A stretch of 31,934 nucleotides of DNA from Lachnospiraceae bacterium (lineage in GTDB: Bacteria > Bacillota > Clostridia > Lachnospirales > Lachnospiraceae). The first letter of the stretch is position 1, and the number at the start of each line of letters is the position of its first letter. The notes under the pieces were generated by a model. The model was not told the DNA's origin and made no database searches. It saw only the letters and a program-made list of their open reading frames with translations. Where the stretch lies: assembly GCA_900763175.1 (NCBI GenBank), contig CAAFJI010000232.1, positions 1-31,934 of the forward strand, read 5' to 3'. Below are positions 22,775-30,214 of this stretch, piece by piece. A program made the position numbers and the translations under genes.

Positions 22775-23164
22775 TTATTTCTCATCCAGCACGATGGTAA
22801 TATGGCTTGTTCTCTTCTCGATTCTGTAAGCTCTACCCTGTGCTCTTGGCTGGATTCTCTTCATTGTAGGTCCTTTATTTGCATAGCAGGCTGCAACGAC
22901 GAGATTGTCTGCGTTCATTCCGTTATTGTTCTCAGCGTTTGCAATGGCTGATTCCAGTAACTTTTTGATTACACTGGAAGCGTATCTTGGGTTGTATGTC
23001 AGGATACCAAGTGCTGTCTGCACATCTTTGCCACGGATTGCATCTAATACGTAGCAGGCTTTCTGAACAGAAATTCTTGCATAAGATAATTTTGCAGACG
23101 GTCTTGTCTCTCTATTATTCTCATTTCTGGCTCTCTTAATCTGGCTTCTATGTCCTTTTGCCAT
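22775..23164 (-). CDS. rplV: 50S ribosomal protein uL22
   Basis: A 129-residue uL22. Its long beta-hairpin (around RIQPRAQGRAYRIEKRTSH) lines the exit tunnel and is where macrolide-resistance changes arise in other bacteria; nothing unusual is seen in it. The N-terminus is longer than in E. coli by a basic stretch (GHRSQIKRARNENNRETRP). A 97-nt hairpin-bearing spacer separates it from rpsS. Confidence 0.98.
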   Translation of the reverse strand: MAKGHRSQIKRARNENNRETRPSAKLSYARISVQKACYVLDAIRGKDVQTALGILTYNPRYASSVIKKLLESAIANAENNNGMNADNLVVAACYANKGPTMKRIQPRAQGRAYRIEKRTSHITIVLDEK

Positions 23165-23214
23165 TTTAAAGTGCCTCCTTTCGTCATATTCAATATTCAG
23201 GTAAACACCCCGGT

Positions 23215-23250
23215 CACCTGGACCGCATCAGCGGAGCAGGCAGCCTGGTG
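23215..23250 (-). promoter_or_regulatory. Hairpin in the rpsS-rplV spacer
   Basis: CACCTGG (23215-23221) pairs with CCTGGTG (23244-23250), 6 of 7 positions, enclosing a second perfect stem CCGC/GCGG (23223-23226 with 23231-23234). It lies about 50 nt before the rplV start, upstream of its ribosome-binding site. Confidence 0.4.
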
Positions 23251-23261
23251 AAAAATGCTAA

Positions 23262-23543
23262 CTAGCGAACACCGGATTTCTTTTCGTCTTTTCCGTGTCC
23301 TCTGTAAGTTCTGGTTACTACGAACTCACCGAGTTTATGTCCAACCATATCCTCAGTAATATATACCGGCACATGTTTTCTTCCGTCATGGACAGCGATT
23401 GTATGTCCAACAAAAGACGGGAAGATTGTGGAACGGCGTGACCATGTTTTGATTACGGATTTATCATTTGCAGCGTTTAATGCATCTACTTTTTTAAGTA
23501 AGCTCTGATCTGCAAAAGGTCCTTTTTTCAGTGAACGAGACAT
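23262..23543 (-). CDS. rpsS: 30S ribosomal protein uS19
   Basis: A 93-residue uS19 in the 30S head, near the A-site finger contact. SRSLKKGPFADQSLLKKV, the RRSTIFPSFVGHTIAVHDG segment and MVGHKLGEFVVTRTYRGHG are all diagnostic. It follows rplB by 15 nt. Confidence 0.98.
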   Translation of the reverse strand: MSRSLKKGPFADQSLLKKVDALNAANDKSVIKTWSRRSTIFPSFVGHTIAVHDGRKHVPVYITEDMVGHKLGEFVVTRTYRGHGKDEKKSGVR

Positions 23544-23558
23544 TCTTAATCCTCCTTA

Positions 23559-24404
23559 TTATTTGCTTAAAGCTTTTCCATCGCGTCTTCTTACGATGAG
23601 CTTGTTGGACGCTTTGTTTTTCTTTCTGGTCTTCAGACCAAGAGCAGGTTTGCCCCAAGGTGTACATGGGCCTGGACGTCCTACCGGAGCACGTCCCTCA
23701 CCACCACCATGCGGATGGTCATTCGGGTTCATGACAGAACCACGAACTGTAGGTCTGATACCCATGTGACGTTTACGACCAGCTTTACCGATGTTGATCA
23801 GGTTGTGATCACCGTTTCCGATGATACCAACTGTTGCACGGCAGATGATCGGAACCATTCTCATCTCACCAGATGGCAGACGAAGTGTTGCATATTTTCC
23901 TTCTTTAGCCATAAGCTGAGCGCCGTTGCCAGCGGAACGAACCATCTGTCCACCTTTTCCAGGATGAAGCTCGATGTTGTGAACCATTGTACCAACTGGG
24001 ATAAGCTCTAACGGTAAGCAGTTACCTACACGGATTTCTGCTTCTGATCCGTTCATAACCTTCTGTCCAACTTTAAGTCCTTCCGGAGCAAGAATGTAAG
24101 CTTTCTCGCCATCTGCATAGCAGATAAGTGCGATATTTGCTGTTCTGTTCGGATCGTACTCGATTGATTTAACTACTGCTGGGATACCATCTTTTCTTCT
24201 CTTGAAGTCGATGATTCTATATTTTCTACGGCTTCCGCCTCCATGATGTCTTACAGTGATCTTACCCTGGTTATTACGTCCAGCGTTTTTCTTTAAAGAC
24301 ACGGTGAGGGATTTCTCTGGTGCAGATTTTGTAATCTCAGAGAAGTCGGAACCAGTCATATGTCTTCTAGACGGGGTATATGGGTTATAACTTTTGATTC
24401 CCAT
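23559..24404 (-). CDS. rplB: 50S ribosomal protein uL2
   Basis: A 281-residue uL2, required for subunit association and peptidyl transfer. The conserved NPNDHPHGGGEGRAPVGRPG loop near the C-terminus contains the histidine shown to matter for activity in E. coli. The N-terminal KSYNPYTPSRRHMTGSDFSE and the central GNCLPLELIPVGTMVHNIEL are canonical; length is close to the usual 276. A 155-nt spacer with several dyads separates it from rplW. Confidence 0.98.
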   Translation of the reverse strand: MGIKSYNPYTPSRRHMTGSDFSEITKSAPEKSLTVSLKKNAGRNNQGKITVRHHGGGSRRKYRIIDFKRRKDGIPAVVKSIEYDPNRTANIALICYADGEKAYILAPEGLKVGQKVMNGSEAEIRVGNCLPLELIPVGTMVHNIELHPGKGGQMVRSAGNGAQLMAKEGKYATLRLPSGEMRMVPIICRATVGIIGNGDHNLINIGKAGRKRHMGIRPTVRGSVMNPNDHPHGGGEGRAPVGRPGPCTPWGKPALGLKTRKKNKASNKLIVRRRDGKALSK

Positions 24405-24430
24405 TTCTTTTCTCCTTTCAAATTTGTTCT

Positions 24431-24538
24431 CACGCTTTTGAATGCGTATATCTGTGATAAGCCGAGTGCCAAGTGTTCTTATGAAAACCTGAAAGCGTGT
24501 ACCGCAACCGGGGAAGCGAAGCTTCCGAGGTGCACTCG
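24431..24538 (-). promoter_or_regulatory. Crossing dyads in the rplW-rplB spacer
   Basis: CACGCTTT (24431-24438) is complementary to AAAGCGTG (24492-24499). CGAGTGC (24463-24469) is complementary to GCACTCG (24532-24538). These pairings interleave, so they form a pseudoknot or exclude each other. A third, nested hairpin GGAAGC/GCTTCC is at 24512-24526. The spacer has no coding capacity and lies just before rplB. Confidence 0.5.
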
Positions 24539-24559
24539 TACGTATCGCAATGCTATCAA

Positions 24560-24859
24560 TTAAAGACCTTCAAAAATCTCGATGTCTTTGCTGTCCTCTG
24601 TAAGGGCTACGATAGCTTTTTTGGATTTAGCAGTTTTTCCAACTACCATTCCACGGCGTTTTTTCTTACCATCAAGATTCATGGTATTTACGCTCTTAAC
24701 TTTTGTTCCATCGAACATTTTCTCAACAGCTTCTTTGATCTGAGCTTTGTTTGCTTCCGGATGAACAAGGAAAGTATATTTCTTCTCACCCATAGCAGCC
24801 ATGGATTTTTCAGTGATCACTGGTCTCTTGATCACGTCGTAATATTTAATATCTGCCAT
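24560..24859 (-). CDS. rplW: 50S ribosomal protein uL23
   Basis: A 99-residue uL23 at the tunnel exit rim, the docking site for trigger factor and SRP. DVIKRPVITEKSMAAMGEKK and FLVHPEANKAQIKEAVEKMF are family signatures. The ATG shares one base with the rplD stop (TAATG), indicating coupled translation. Confidence 0.98.
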   Translation of the reverse strand: MADIKYYDVIKRPVITEKSMAAMGEKKYTFLVHPEANKAQIKEAVEKMFDGTKVKSVNTMNLDGKKKRRGMVVGKTAKSKKAIVALTEDSKDIEIFEGL

Positions 24860-25479
24860 TATGCGTATACCTCCTCGATGGATGCTACAGCGTCTTTAGT
24901 TACTACTACAGTACCGTGTCTCATAACATCATATACGTTGATGCCGTTAGCAGCTACGGTCTGTACGTCCTCGATATTTCTTGCAGAAAGGATTACTTTC
25001 TCATCATCCTGAGCTGTAACGATAAGAGCTTTCTCAGCTTTCAGGTTTGTAAGAACCTTCTGCATCTCTTTTGTCTTAGCTTCAGCAAGTGCAAGGCTAT
25101 CAACAACTACGAATTTATTGTCCTGAACTTTAGAAGTAAGAGCGGATTTAAGAGCAGCTCTTTTTTCTTTTTTGTTCATCTTTACATCATAATCTCTTGG
25201 AACTGGTGCGAAGATTACTCCGCCGCCTGTCCACTGTGCAGCACGAGTTGAACCCTGTCTAGCATGACCGGTTCCTTTCTGTCTCCACGGTTTTCTTCCG
25301 CCACCGCTTACTTCAGAACGTGTTTTAGCTTTCTGAGTACCCTGGCGTTTATTTGCAAGCTGACGAACAACAGCAAGGTGAACGAGATGCTCATTGATTT
25401 CAACGCCGAAAACCGCATCGTTCAGCTCCATTGTTCCAACTTCATTGCCTTCCATATTATAAACAGTTACGTTTGCCAT
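24859..25479 (-). CDS. rplD: 50S ribosomal protein uL4
   Basis: A 206-residue uL4. The extended loop (TRSEVSGGGRKPWRQKGTGH, then ARQGSTRAAQWTGGGVIF) reaches the exit-tunnel wall. In E. coli free L4 represses the S10 operon through its leader; whether this protein acts on the leader at 26532-26766 is unknown. It follows rplC by 21 nt and overlaps rplW by one base. Confidence 0.98.
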   Translation of the reverse strand: MANVTVYNMEGNEVGTMELNDAVFGVEINEHLVHLAVVRQLANKRQGTQKAKTRSEVSGGGRKPWRQKGTGHARQGSTRAAQWTGGGVIFAPVPRDYDVKMNKKEKRAALKSALTSKVQDNKFVVVDSLALAEAKTKEMQKVLTNLKAEKALIVTAQDDEKVILSARNIEDVQTVAANGINVYDVMRHGTVVVTKDAVASIEEVYA

Positions 25480-25500
25480 TTGTGTGCTCCTCCTTTCTTA

Positions 25501-26133
25501 TTATAAGGACTTTACTGTCTCTTTGATTGTAACCAAGGATTTCTTAGGTCCTGGAACAGCACCTTTAACTAACAGTAAGTTATTCTCTGTATCTACGCGT
25601 ACGATCTCAAGGTTCTGAACTGTAACCTGCTCATTTCCCATATGTCCCGGCATATGTTTTCCTTTGAATACCTTACTAGGATCAGAACAAGCACCATTGG
25701 AACCTGCATGACGATGGTATTTGGAACCGTGAGCCATAGGTCCTCTGGACTGTCCGTGTCTCTTAATCGCACCCTGGAAGCCTTTACCTTTTGAAACAGC
25801 TGTTGCATCGATGTGATCTCCAGCTGCGAAGATATCAGCTTTAATTTCCTGTCCTACCTCATATTCAGCTGCGTTCTCGAAACGGAATTCTTTCACAAAT
25901 CTCTTAACTGCAACGCCAGCTTTTGCAAAGTGGCCTGTTTCCGGTTTGTTCACCAGTTTTTCTCTGATGTCGCCGAAGCCAACCTGAACTGCTGCATATC
26001 CGTCGTTCTCATCTGTTTTAACCTGAGTTACGACACATGGACCTGCCTGTAAAACGGTTACCGGAATTAACATTCCATCTTCGTTGAAGATCTGAGTCAT
26101 TCCGACTTTGGTAGCTAAAATAGCTTTCTTCAT
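25501..26133 (-). CDS. rplC: 50S ribosomal protein uL3
   Basis: A 210-residue uL3, an early 50S assembly protein whose loop approaches the peptidyl-transferase centre. KKAILATKVGMTQIFNEDG at the start, the GKGFQGAIKRHGQSRGPMAH loop and HMPGHMGNEQVTVQNLEIV are canonical. The 80-nt spacer from rpsJ contains two hairpins. Confidence 0.98.
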   Translation of the reverse strand: MKKAILATKVGMTQIFNEDGMLIPVTVLQAGPCVVTQVKTDENDGYAAVQVGFGDIREKLVNKPETGHFAKAGVAVKRFVKEFRFENAAEYEVGQEIKADIFAAGDHIDATAVSKGKGFQGAIKRHGQSRGPMAHGSKYHRHAGSNGACSDPSKVFKGKHMPGHMGNEQVTVQNLEIVRVDTENNLLLVKGAVPGPKKSLVTIKETVKSL

Positions 26134-26152
26134 CTTTCTTCCTCCTATAGCG

Positions 26153-26204
26153 GATTGCCCTTTCGGGTAATCATATAATAAATAGCTAAATGCTTATGCA
26201 TTTA
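26153..26204 (-). promoter_or_regulatory. Two small hairpins in the rpsJ-rplC spacer
   Basis: GATTgCCC/GGGtAATC (26153-26172) forms a stem with one mismatch closed by a GAAA loop in the mRNA. TAAATGC (26187-26193) pairs perfectly with GCATTTA (26198-26204) around a 4-nt loop. The first is next to the rplC ribosome-binding site. Confidence 0.4.
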
Positions 26205-26213
26205 CAAGGTTGA

Positions 26214-26531
26214 TTATTTTGCCTTCATCTTGATGTCGATATGAACACCAGCAGGCATTTCCAGTCTGGACAGTGCATCAACTGTCTTCTGGGTCGGAGC
26301 AATGATATCAATCAGTCTCTTATGTGTTCTCTGCTCGAACTGCTCTCTGGAATCTTTGTATTTGTGAACAGCTCTTAAGATTGTAACAACTTCTTTCTTA
26401 GTTGGAAGCGGAACCGGACCGCTAACTGTTGCACCGTTCTTTTTAACAGTATCGATGATCTTTGCAGCAGATGCATCTACTAACTGGTGATCGTAAGCTT
26501 TTAATGTGATTCTCATTACCTGATTTGCCAT
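26214..26531 (-). CDS. rpsJ: 30S ribosomal protein uS10 (NusE)
   Basis: A 105-residue uS10, a 30S head protein that also binds NusB in antitermination. MRITLKAYDHQLVDASAAKI, the GPVPLPTKKEVVTILRAVHK loop and EQRTHKRLIDIIAP are diagnostic. The first ATG is used since AGGAGGAG (26541-26548) lies 9 nt upstream; the internal ATG five codons on is where some homologues begin. First gene of the S10 operon, behind a long structured leader. Confidence 0.98.
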   Translation of the reverse strand: MANQVMRITLKAYDHQLVDASAAKIIDTVKKNGATVSGPVPLPTKKEVVTILRAVHKYKDSREQFEQRTHKRLIDIIAPTQKTVDALSRLEMPAGVHIDIKMKAK

Positions 26532-26766
26532 AAAAAAAGTCTCCTCCTATTCGTACTCACTATCAGTACGACAAGCGGCGACTGTACACATCTCCGTGTG
26601 TGTCCAAGGGCATCTTCCAGCCTCAAATCTTTACACACGCCCATCCCAAGATGGCTATTGAACTTGTACAGTGACTTGTCGTCAGTTTCCTAACTTGACA
26701 TTCGCTCCACGGAAAACCTGCCCTGTTGGCAGCAACCTCACGTTTCATCGCTATCATGTCACAGCA
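26532..26766 (-). promoter_or_regulatory. Structured S10 operon leader
   Basis: About 235 nt from the predicted transcript start to rpsJ. A long-range helix pairs 26675-26682 with 26568-26575 (8 bp) and 26665-26672 with 26581-26588 (8 bp), both perfect. Inside it CGTGTGT/ACACACG can pair. A separate hairpin TCGTACT/AGTACGA (26551-26557 with 26565-26571) sits immediately upstream of the Shine-Dalgarno sequence and shares four bases (26568-26571) with the long helix, so the two compete. A CTGCC/GGCAG hairpin lies nearer the 5' end. No coding capacity is seen. Confidence 0.6.
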
Positions 26767-26772
26767 GATATT

Positions 26773-26801
26773 AGTATACACAAAGTTTTCAATAATTGCA
26801 A
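26773..26801 (-). promoter_or_regulatory. Sigma-A promoter of the S10 operon
   Basis: TTGCAA (26796-26801), a 17-nt spacer and TATACT (26773-26778) on the - strand, preceded by an A/T-rich tract at 26802-26840 that could act as an UP element. This is the only strong promoter upstream of rpsJ in the 445-nt gene-free stretch 26532-26976. Confidence 0.85.
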
Positions 26802-26911
26802 GTGTTTTTTTTATTTTTCTTCTCTTTTTTTATCACAATTTTTTTCAATGATTTTCAGTGTTTTTATGCATTTTTGCTATTAATGCCGTCTGTGTTTCTT
26901 CTATATATAAA

Positions 26912-26943
26912 GAAAGAAGCCCTCCCGCAGGAAAGCTTCTTTC
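26912..26943 (-). terminator. Intrinsic terminator of the murB-rapZ-whiA-crh operon
   Basis: GAAAGAAGC (26912-26920) pairs with GCTTCTTTC (26935-26943) with further CC/GG pairing inside, and on the - strand is followed by TTTATATA. It separates this operon from the S10 promoter. Confidence 0.8.
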
Positions 26944-26976
26944 GTGGATTACATATTCATAAATCCGTTTTAGGAA

Positions 26977-28047
26977 TCAATCTTCATCATCGTAATACTC
27001 GTCATCTTCATCCTCATCAGCAAAGATATCAGAATAATCGAACAACGTAACCTTCGTGATCTCATCCTTAACGATATCCGGTGCATCTCCGTCTTTTTTC
27101 GCCTTAGCGGCCAGCTGTGCAGGTGAGTATCTGGGAATTGCCATTTTCCTGATCTCTACAGGCTTTTCCTCTTCTTGTACCACAGAAGCCTCTTTCTTCT
27201 TCGGAGCTGCCTTTCTTGTCTGTACTGCAGGCTTCGCAGATTTCTTTGTGGTTCTGTGCTCCTCAGCCGTAGCTGCTGCAATCTCCTTTTTCAGGAGCTC
27301 ATGAGCTTCGCTGGTAGCACTCTGTACTGCTCTCTGAGGACGTTGCTGTTGTTGCTCTTCCTCTGTCTCAAAATCATCCTCATCAATTTCATCTACAAAT
27401 CCGCCTGTACGAATCTTCCGTTTCTCTTTCTTGTTGCGTTTGCCCTGAGCCTTGATCTCACGCTCTTCGTCACGATACTCACGCTCTTTGCGCTTCTCTT
27501 CCTTCTTCAGTTCCTTTTTGCTCTTTACGTAGCCTGGCTCTGTATCTTCCGGATAGTCTTCGTCATCATCGTCCATATCCTTTTTCCAAAGTTCTGCAAT
27601 AACGTAAAGTATAATAAGGAAAAGAATGGTAAGTCCAAGAACAATCAACCCCTCAATGCTCTTGGTTGCAGCCATCAGATATCCAATGAAAGGAACGGTG
27701 ACCACAATCTTTGGTAAGTAAGAACCGATTGCCACATTGATGGGCTGTCCCTGGAGTATGGTCGGATCCATTGCGGTTCCAGCTCCATTTGCTACATCAG
27801 CGCTTGCAAGTGTATAACGATATACGTTATCTCCATCATTTACAAGAATCGGTGTGCCTATGGCTGCATCTTCTGTTTTAACCGGAATTGCGTATGTAAC
27901 AGATCCCATTGCCAGATTTGATTTCACACCGGTCTTATCTCGTATCTCAGTGGTAACTCCAAAGAACGGAGGTACTGCCAGTGCAACCACACATAATATT
28001 GTGCAGATCACAACAAAGTGTACAATAAATTTCAAAAATTTAGACAT
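26977..28047 (-). CDS. Membrane protein resembling a catalytically inactive SipW-like signal peptidase, with charged tail
   Basis: A 356-residue protein. Membrane segment 1 is at about 5-29, a small extracytoplasmic beta-rich domain at about 30-125, and membrane segment 2 at about 131-153. The outer domain recalls SipW-type signal peptidases (short strands, then VVTVPFIGYL just before the second membrane segment). The position where SipW has the catalytic SGSMEP motif reads NLAMGSVTYAIP, with no recognisable Ser/His or Ser/Lys pair. The cytoplasmic part (about 155-356) is highly charged, with Lys/Glu-rich helices, Ala/Lys-rich stretches and an acidic end rich in Asp, Glu and Tyr. It is the last gene of the murB-rapZ-whiA-crh run. 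The family assignment is an inference. Confidence 0.6.
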   Translation of the reverse strand: MSKFLKFIVHFVVICTILCVVALAVPPFFGVTTEIRDKTGVKSNLAMGSVTYAIPVKTEDAAIGTPILVNDGDNVYRYTLASADVANGAGTAMDPTILQGQPINVAIGSYLPKIVVTVPFIGYLMAATKSIEGLIVLGLTILFLIILYVIAELWKKDMDDDDEDYPEDTEPGYVKSKKELKKEEKRKEREYRDEEREIKAQGKRNKKEKRKIRTGGFVDEIDEDDFETEEEQQQQRPQRAVQSATSEAHELLKKEIAAATAEEHRTTKKSAKPAVQTRKAAPKKKEASVVQEEEKPVEIRKMAIPRYSPAQLAAKAKKDGDAPDIVKDEITKVTLFDYSDIFADEDEDDEYYDDED

Positions 28048-28076
28048 TGGTAACCATCCTCACTTTGCACCAGTGT

Positions 28077-28331
28077 TTACTGGTTGCTTAAATACTTTTC
28101 GATACTGCTCATAGCAGCCTCTTCATCCTCGCCGTTTGTAGAAAGTGTAATTTCTTCACCTGCATCCAGTCCAAGCGTCATCATACCCATAATACTTTTT
28201 GCATTCACCTTTTTCTTGCCAATTTCTACATAAATCTCACTGTTGAACTGGCTTGCCACCTGTACCAGCTGTGCTACGGGTCTGGCCTCAAGTCCTGTGG
28301 ACAGATGAATGGTGATTGGTTTTTTAATCAT
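28077..28331 (-). CDS. crh: HPr-like catabolite repression protein Crh (Glu at position 15)
   Basis: An 84-residue HPr-fold protein. The PTS phosphorylation histidine 15 of HPr (GLHARP) is replaced by Glu (GLEARP), so it cannot accept phosphate from Enzyme I. The regulatory Ser46 is kept in NAKSIMGMM, so HPr kinase could still phosphorylate it. That is the pattern of Bacillus Crh, which has Gln at 15. Its position next to whiA and rapZ is also as in Bacillus. Likely role is as a CcpA partner or regulator of carbon flux (inference from family). The ATG overlaps the whiA stop as ATGA. Confidence 0.85.
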   Translation of the reverse strand: MIKKPITIHLSTGLEARPVAQLVQVASQFNSEIYVEIGKKKVNAKSIMGMMTLGLDAGEEITLSTNGEDEEAAMSSIEKYLSNQ

Positions 28332-29287
28332 AATAACTCCTCCTTGTTTTCCCTCAGGTCATCTGCAAGTGTGCTCAGTTTGCGTAAGCGGTGGTTCACT
28401 CCCGACTTACCCACCTGTGGGTTCAACATCATACCTAATTCTTTAAGCGTTGCTTCCGGATACTGCAGCCGCAGTCTGGCGATCTCTTCCAGCCCTTCAC
28501 TCAGGCTCTCCAGCCCTACCTTCTCCTCAAGAAGTCTGATGTCTTCGATCTGTTTTACAGCCGCATTTACCGTTTTATTTATATTGGCAGTTTCACAATT
28601 TACCTTCCGGTTCACAGAATTGCGCATTTCTTTCAGGATTCGGATGTTCTCCAAGTCCATAAGTGCAACATTGGCTTCCATGATGGCAAGCATATCAACG
28701 ATCTGCGCACCTTCCTTCACATACACCACATAAGACTTCTTGCGAAGCACGATCTTGGCATCTATGTGAAAGCTTCGGATGATAGTCTGAAGCTGCTGAC
28801 CTGTCCCTTCATCCGGGCACACAATCTCAAAATGATACCCCTTCTGGGGATCACTCATCGATCCGGCTGACAGAAAGGCTCCCCGGATAAATGCCCTCTT
28901 GCAGCAATCCCTCTGATAAACCAGGGAATTGGAAACAGCAAGCATTTCTCCGTTTATTCCCGAAGGCTCCAGTTTCGCAGAATCCAGTATCTCCCTCACA
29001 ACGTCCTCATCTGTGAGCAAAATACAATAAAGATTCCCTTTTCTGAAATAACCCCTTGGAGAATTTGATACATCTGTCTCTATATTAAATGTTTTTTGTA
29101 ATATTGTAAAGCTTTTTCTTGCAAGTGCCTCATTTTCTGTCTGGAGCCTGAGGATTTTTTTTCCATCTGGTTCCGAAACCAGGCTGCCGCAAAAAGTAAA
29201 AATCCCAGCCAGTTCCGCAATCCTGCAATGTCTTCCGGAACCAATATGCCTGGAAAGTTCTTCTTTCACCATCCCTGAAAAAGACAT
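28328..29287 (-). CDS. whiA: WhiA, sporulation/cell-division regulator family
   Basis: A 319-residue WhiA. The N-terminal two thirds form the LAGLIDADG-homing-endonuclease-like domain (CCKRAFIRGAFLSAGSMSDP, then YHFEIVCPD). The C-terminal part is a helix-turn-helix domain (LRLQYPEATLKELGMML, then VGKSGVNHRLRKL). The family controls sporulation in Streptomyces and influences cell division and chromosome segregation in Bacillus. The start at 29287 (MSFSGMVKEELSRH) is chosen over an in-frame TTG two codons upstream, because it matches the usual WhiA start and leaves room for the weak AAGAGA site. It is 16 nt after rapZ with no yvcK gene between them. Confidence 0.93.
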   Translation of the reverse strand: MSFSGMVKEELSRHIGSGRHCRIAELAGIFTFCGSLVSEPDGKKILRLQTENEALARKSFTILQKTFNIETDVSNSPRGYFRKGNLYCILLTDEDVVREILDSAKLEPSGINGEMLAVSNSLVYQRDCCKRAFIRGAFLSAGSMSDPQKGYHFEIVCPDEGTGQQLQTIIRSFHIDAKIVLRKKSYVVYVKEGAQIVDMLAIMEANVALMDLENIRILKEMRNSVNRKVNCETANINKTVNAAVKQIEDIRLLEEKVGLESLSEGLEEIARLRLQYPEATLKELGMMLNPQVGKSGVNHRLRKLSTLADDLRENKEELL

Positions 29288-29303
29288 TTCCAATCTCTTC
29301 TTT

Positions 29304-30182
29304 CTATTTTTTTAGCAGGCGATCCTTATCCACATCCCTGTGTTCCAGGCGAAAACCGTATTCGCCGTTTCTGGCAACTCTTCCATACAGCTCTCTGGCA
29401 ATGGTCACAGAGCGATGTTTTCCTCCTGTACACCCGATTGCAATCACAAGACTTGTCTTCCCCTCCTGTGCATACCTGGGAACAAGAAACTCCACCATAT
29501 CTTCCAGTTTATTTGCAAAAATCCTTGCTGTCTCATTCTCCATTACGTAATTGAACACGCTCTCATCCATTCCGGTAAGAGGCCTGAGCTCATCCTCATA
29601 ATAAGGATTGGGAAGGAAACGGACATCAAATACCAGATCTGCGTCTGCCGGGATCCCGTATTTGAATCCGAAAGACAGTACTGTGACCATCATGTTGCAA
29701 AACTTCTCATCATCTACAAAAATCTTGTCAATCTCCTGGCGAAGCTCTCTTGTGAGCAGATGGCTGGTGTCGATAATATAATCAGCTCTTTTTCTGAGGA
29801 ACTCCATTTTCTTACGCTCCATACGGATTCCCTCATCTACTCTTCCAGAGCTTGCCAACGGATGACTTCGCCTTGTCTCTTTATACCTCTTCACAAGCAC
29901 GGAATCCTCGGCATCCATAAAAAGGATCTCGAAATCATACCCGGCTTCCTTCATATGATCCAGCACCTGTGCCAGCTCATCCAGGGAACGGCCGCTTCTG
30001 GCATCAATTCCAAGAGCTGCATTTTGTACCCCTTCTTCATGCACCTCCAGCATCAGAGATGCAAATTTCTCAATCAGGGGAATAGGAAGGTTATCCACGC
30101 AAAAATAATGTGCATCTTCCAGCATTTTCAGCACTGTGGATTTTCCGGCTCCTGAAACACCTGTTACAATTACAAATCGCAT
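29304..30182 (-). CDS. rapZ: RNase adapter RapZ / YvcJ-type nucleotide-binding protein
   Basis: A 292-residue P-loop protein of the RapZ/YvcJ family. Walker A is GVSGAGKST (residues 8-16), followed by DNLPIPLIEKF. The C-terminal half has FGFKYGIPADADLVFDVRFL and IGCTGGKHRSV, the conserved RapZ signatures. In E. coli RapZ directs RNase E to the GlmZ small RNA and so controls glucosamine-6-phosphate synthesis; Gram-positive homologues bind nucleotides and affect competence or cell-wall physiology. Its place between murB and whiA supports a cell-envelope link. It is 32 nt after murB. Confidence 0.95.
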   Translation of the reverse strand: MRFVIVTGVSGAGKSTVLKMLEDAHYFCVDNLPIPLIEKFASLMLEVHEEGVQNAALGIDARSGRSLDELAQVLDHMKEAGYDFEILFMDAEDSVLVKRYKETRRSHPLASSGRVDEGIRMERKKMEFLRKRADYIIDTSHLLTRELRQEIDKIFVDDEKFCNMMVTVLSFGFKYGIPADADLVFDVRFLPNPYYEDELRPLTGMDESVFNYVMENETARIFANKLEDMVEFLVPRYAQEGKTSLVIAIGCTGGKHRSVTIARELYGRVARNGEYGFRLEHRDVDKDRLLKK

Positions 30183-30214
30183 ATTTTATCTCCTAACCAA
30201 GCGGACATTTCCCT

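Noticed and set aside
27175..27717. Hydrophobic open frame on + opposite the two-membrane-segment protein
   Set aside because: Its hydrophobicity is the expected antisense image of the Lys/Glu-rich coding strand.
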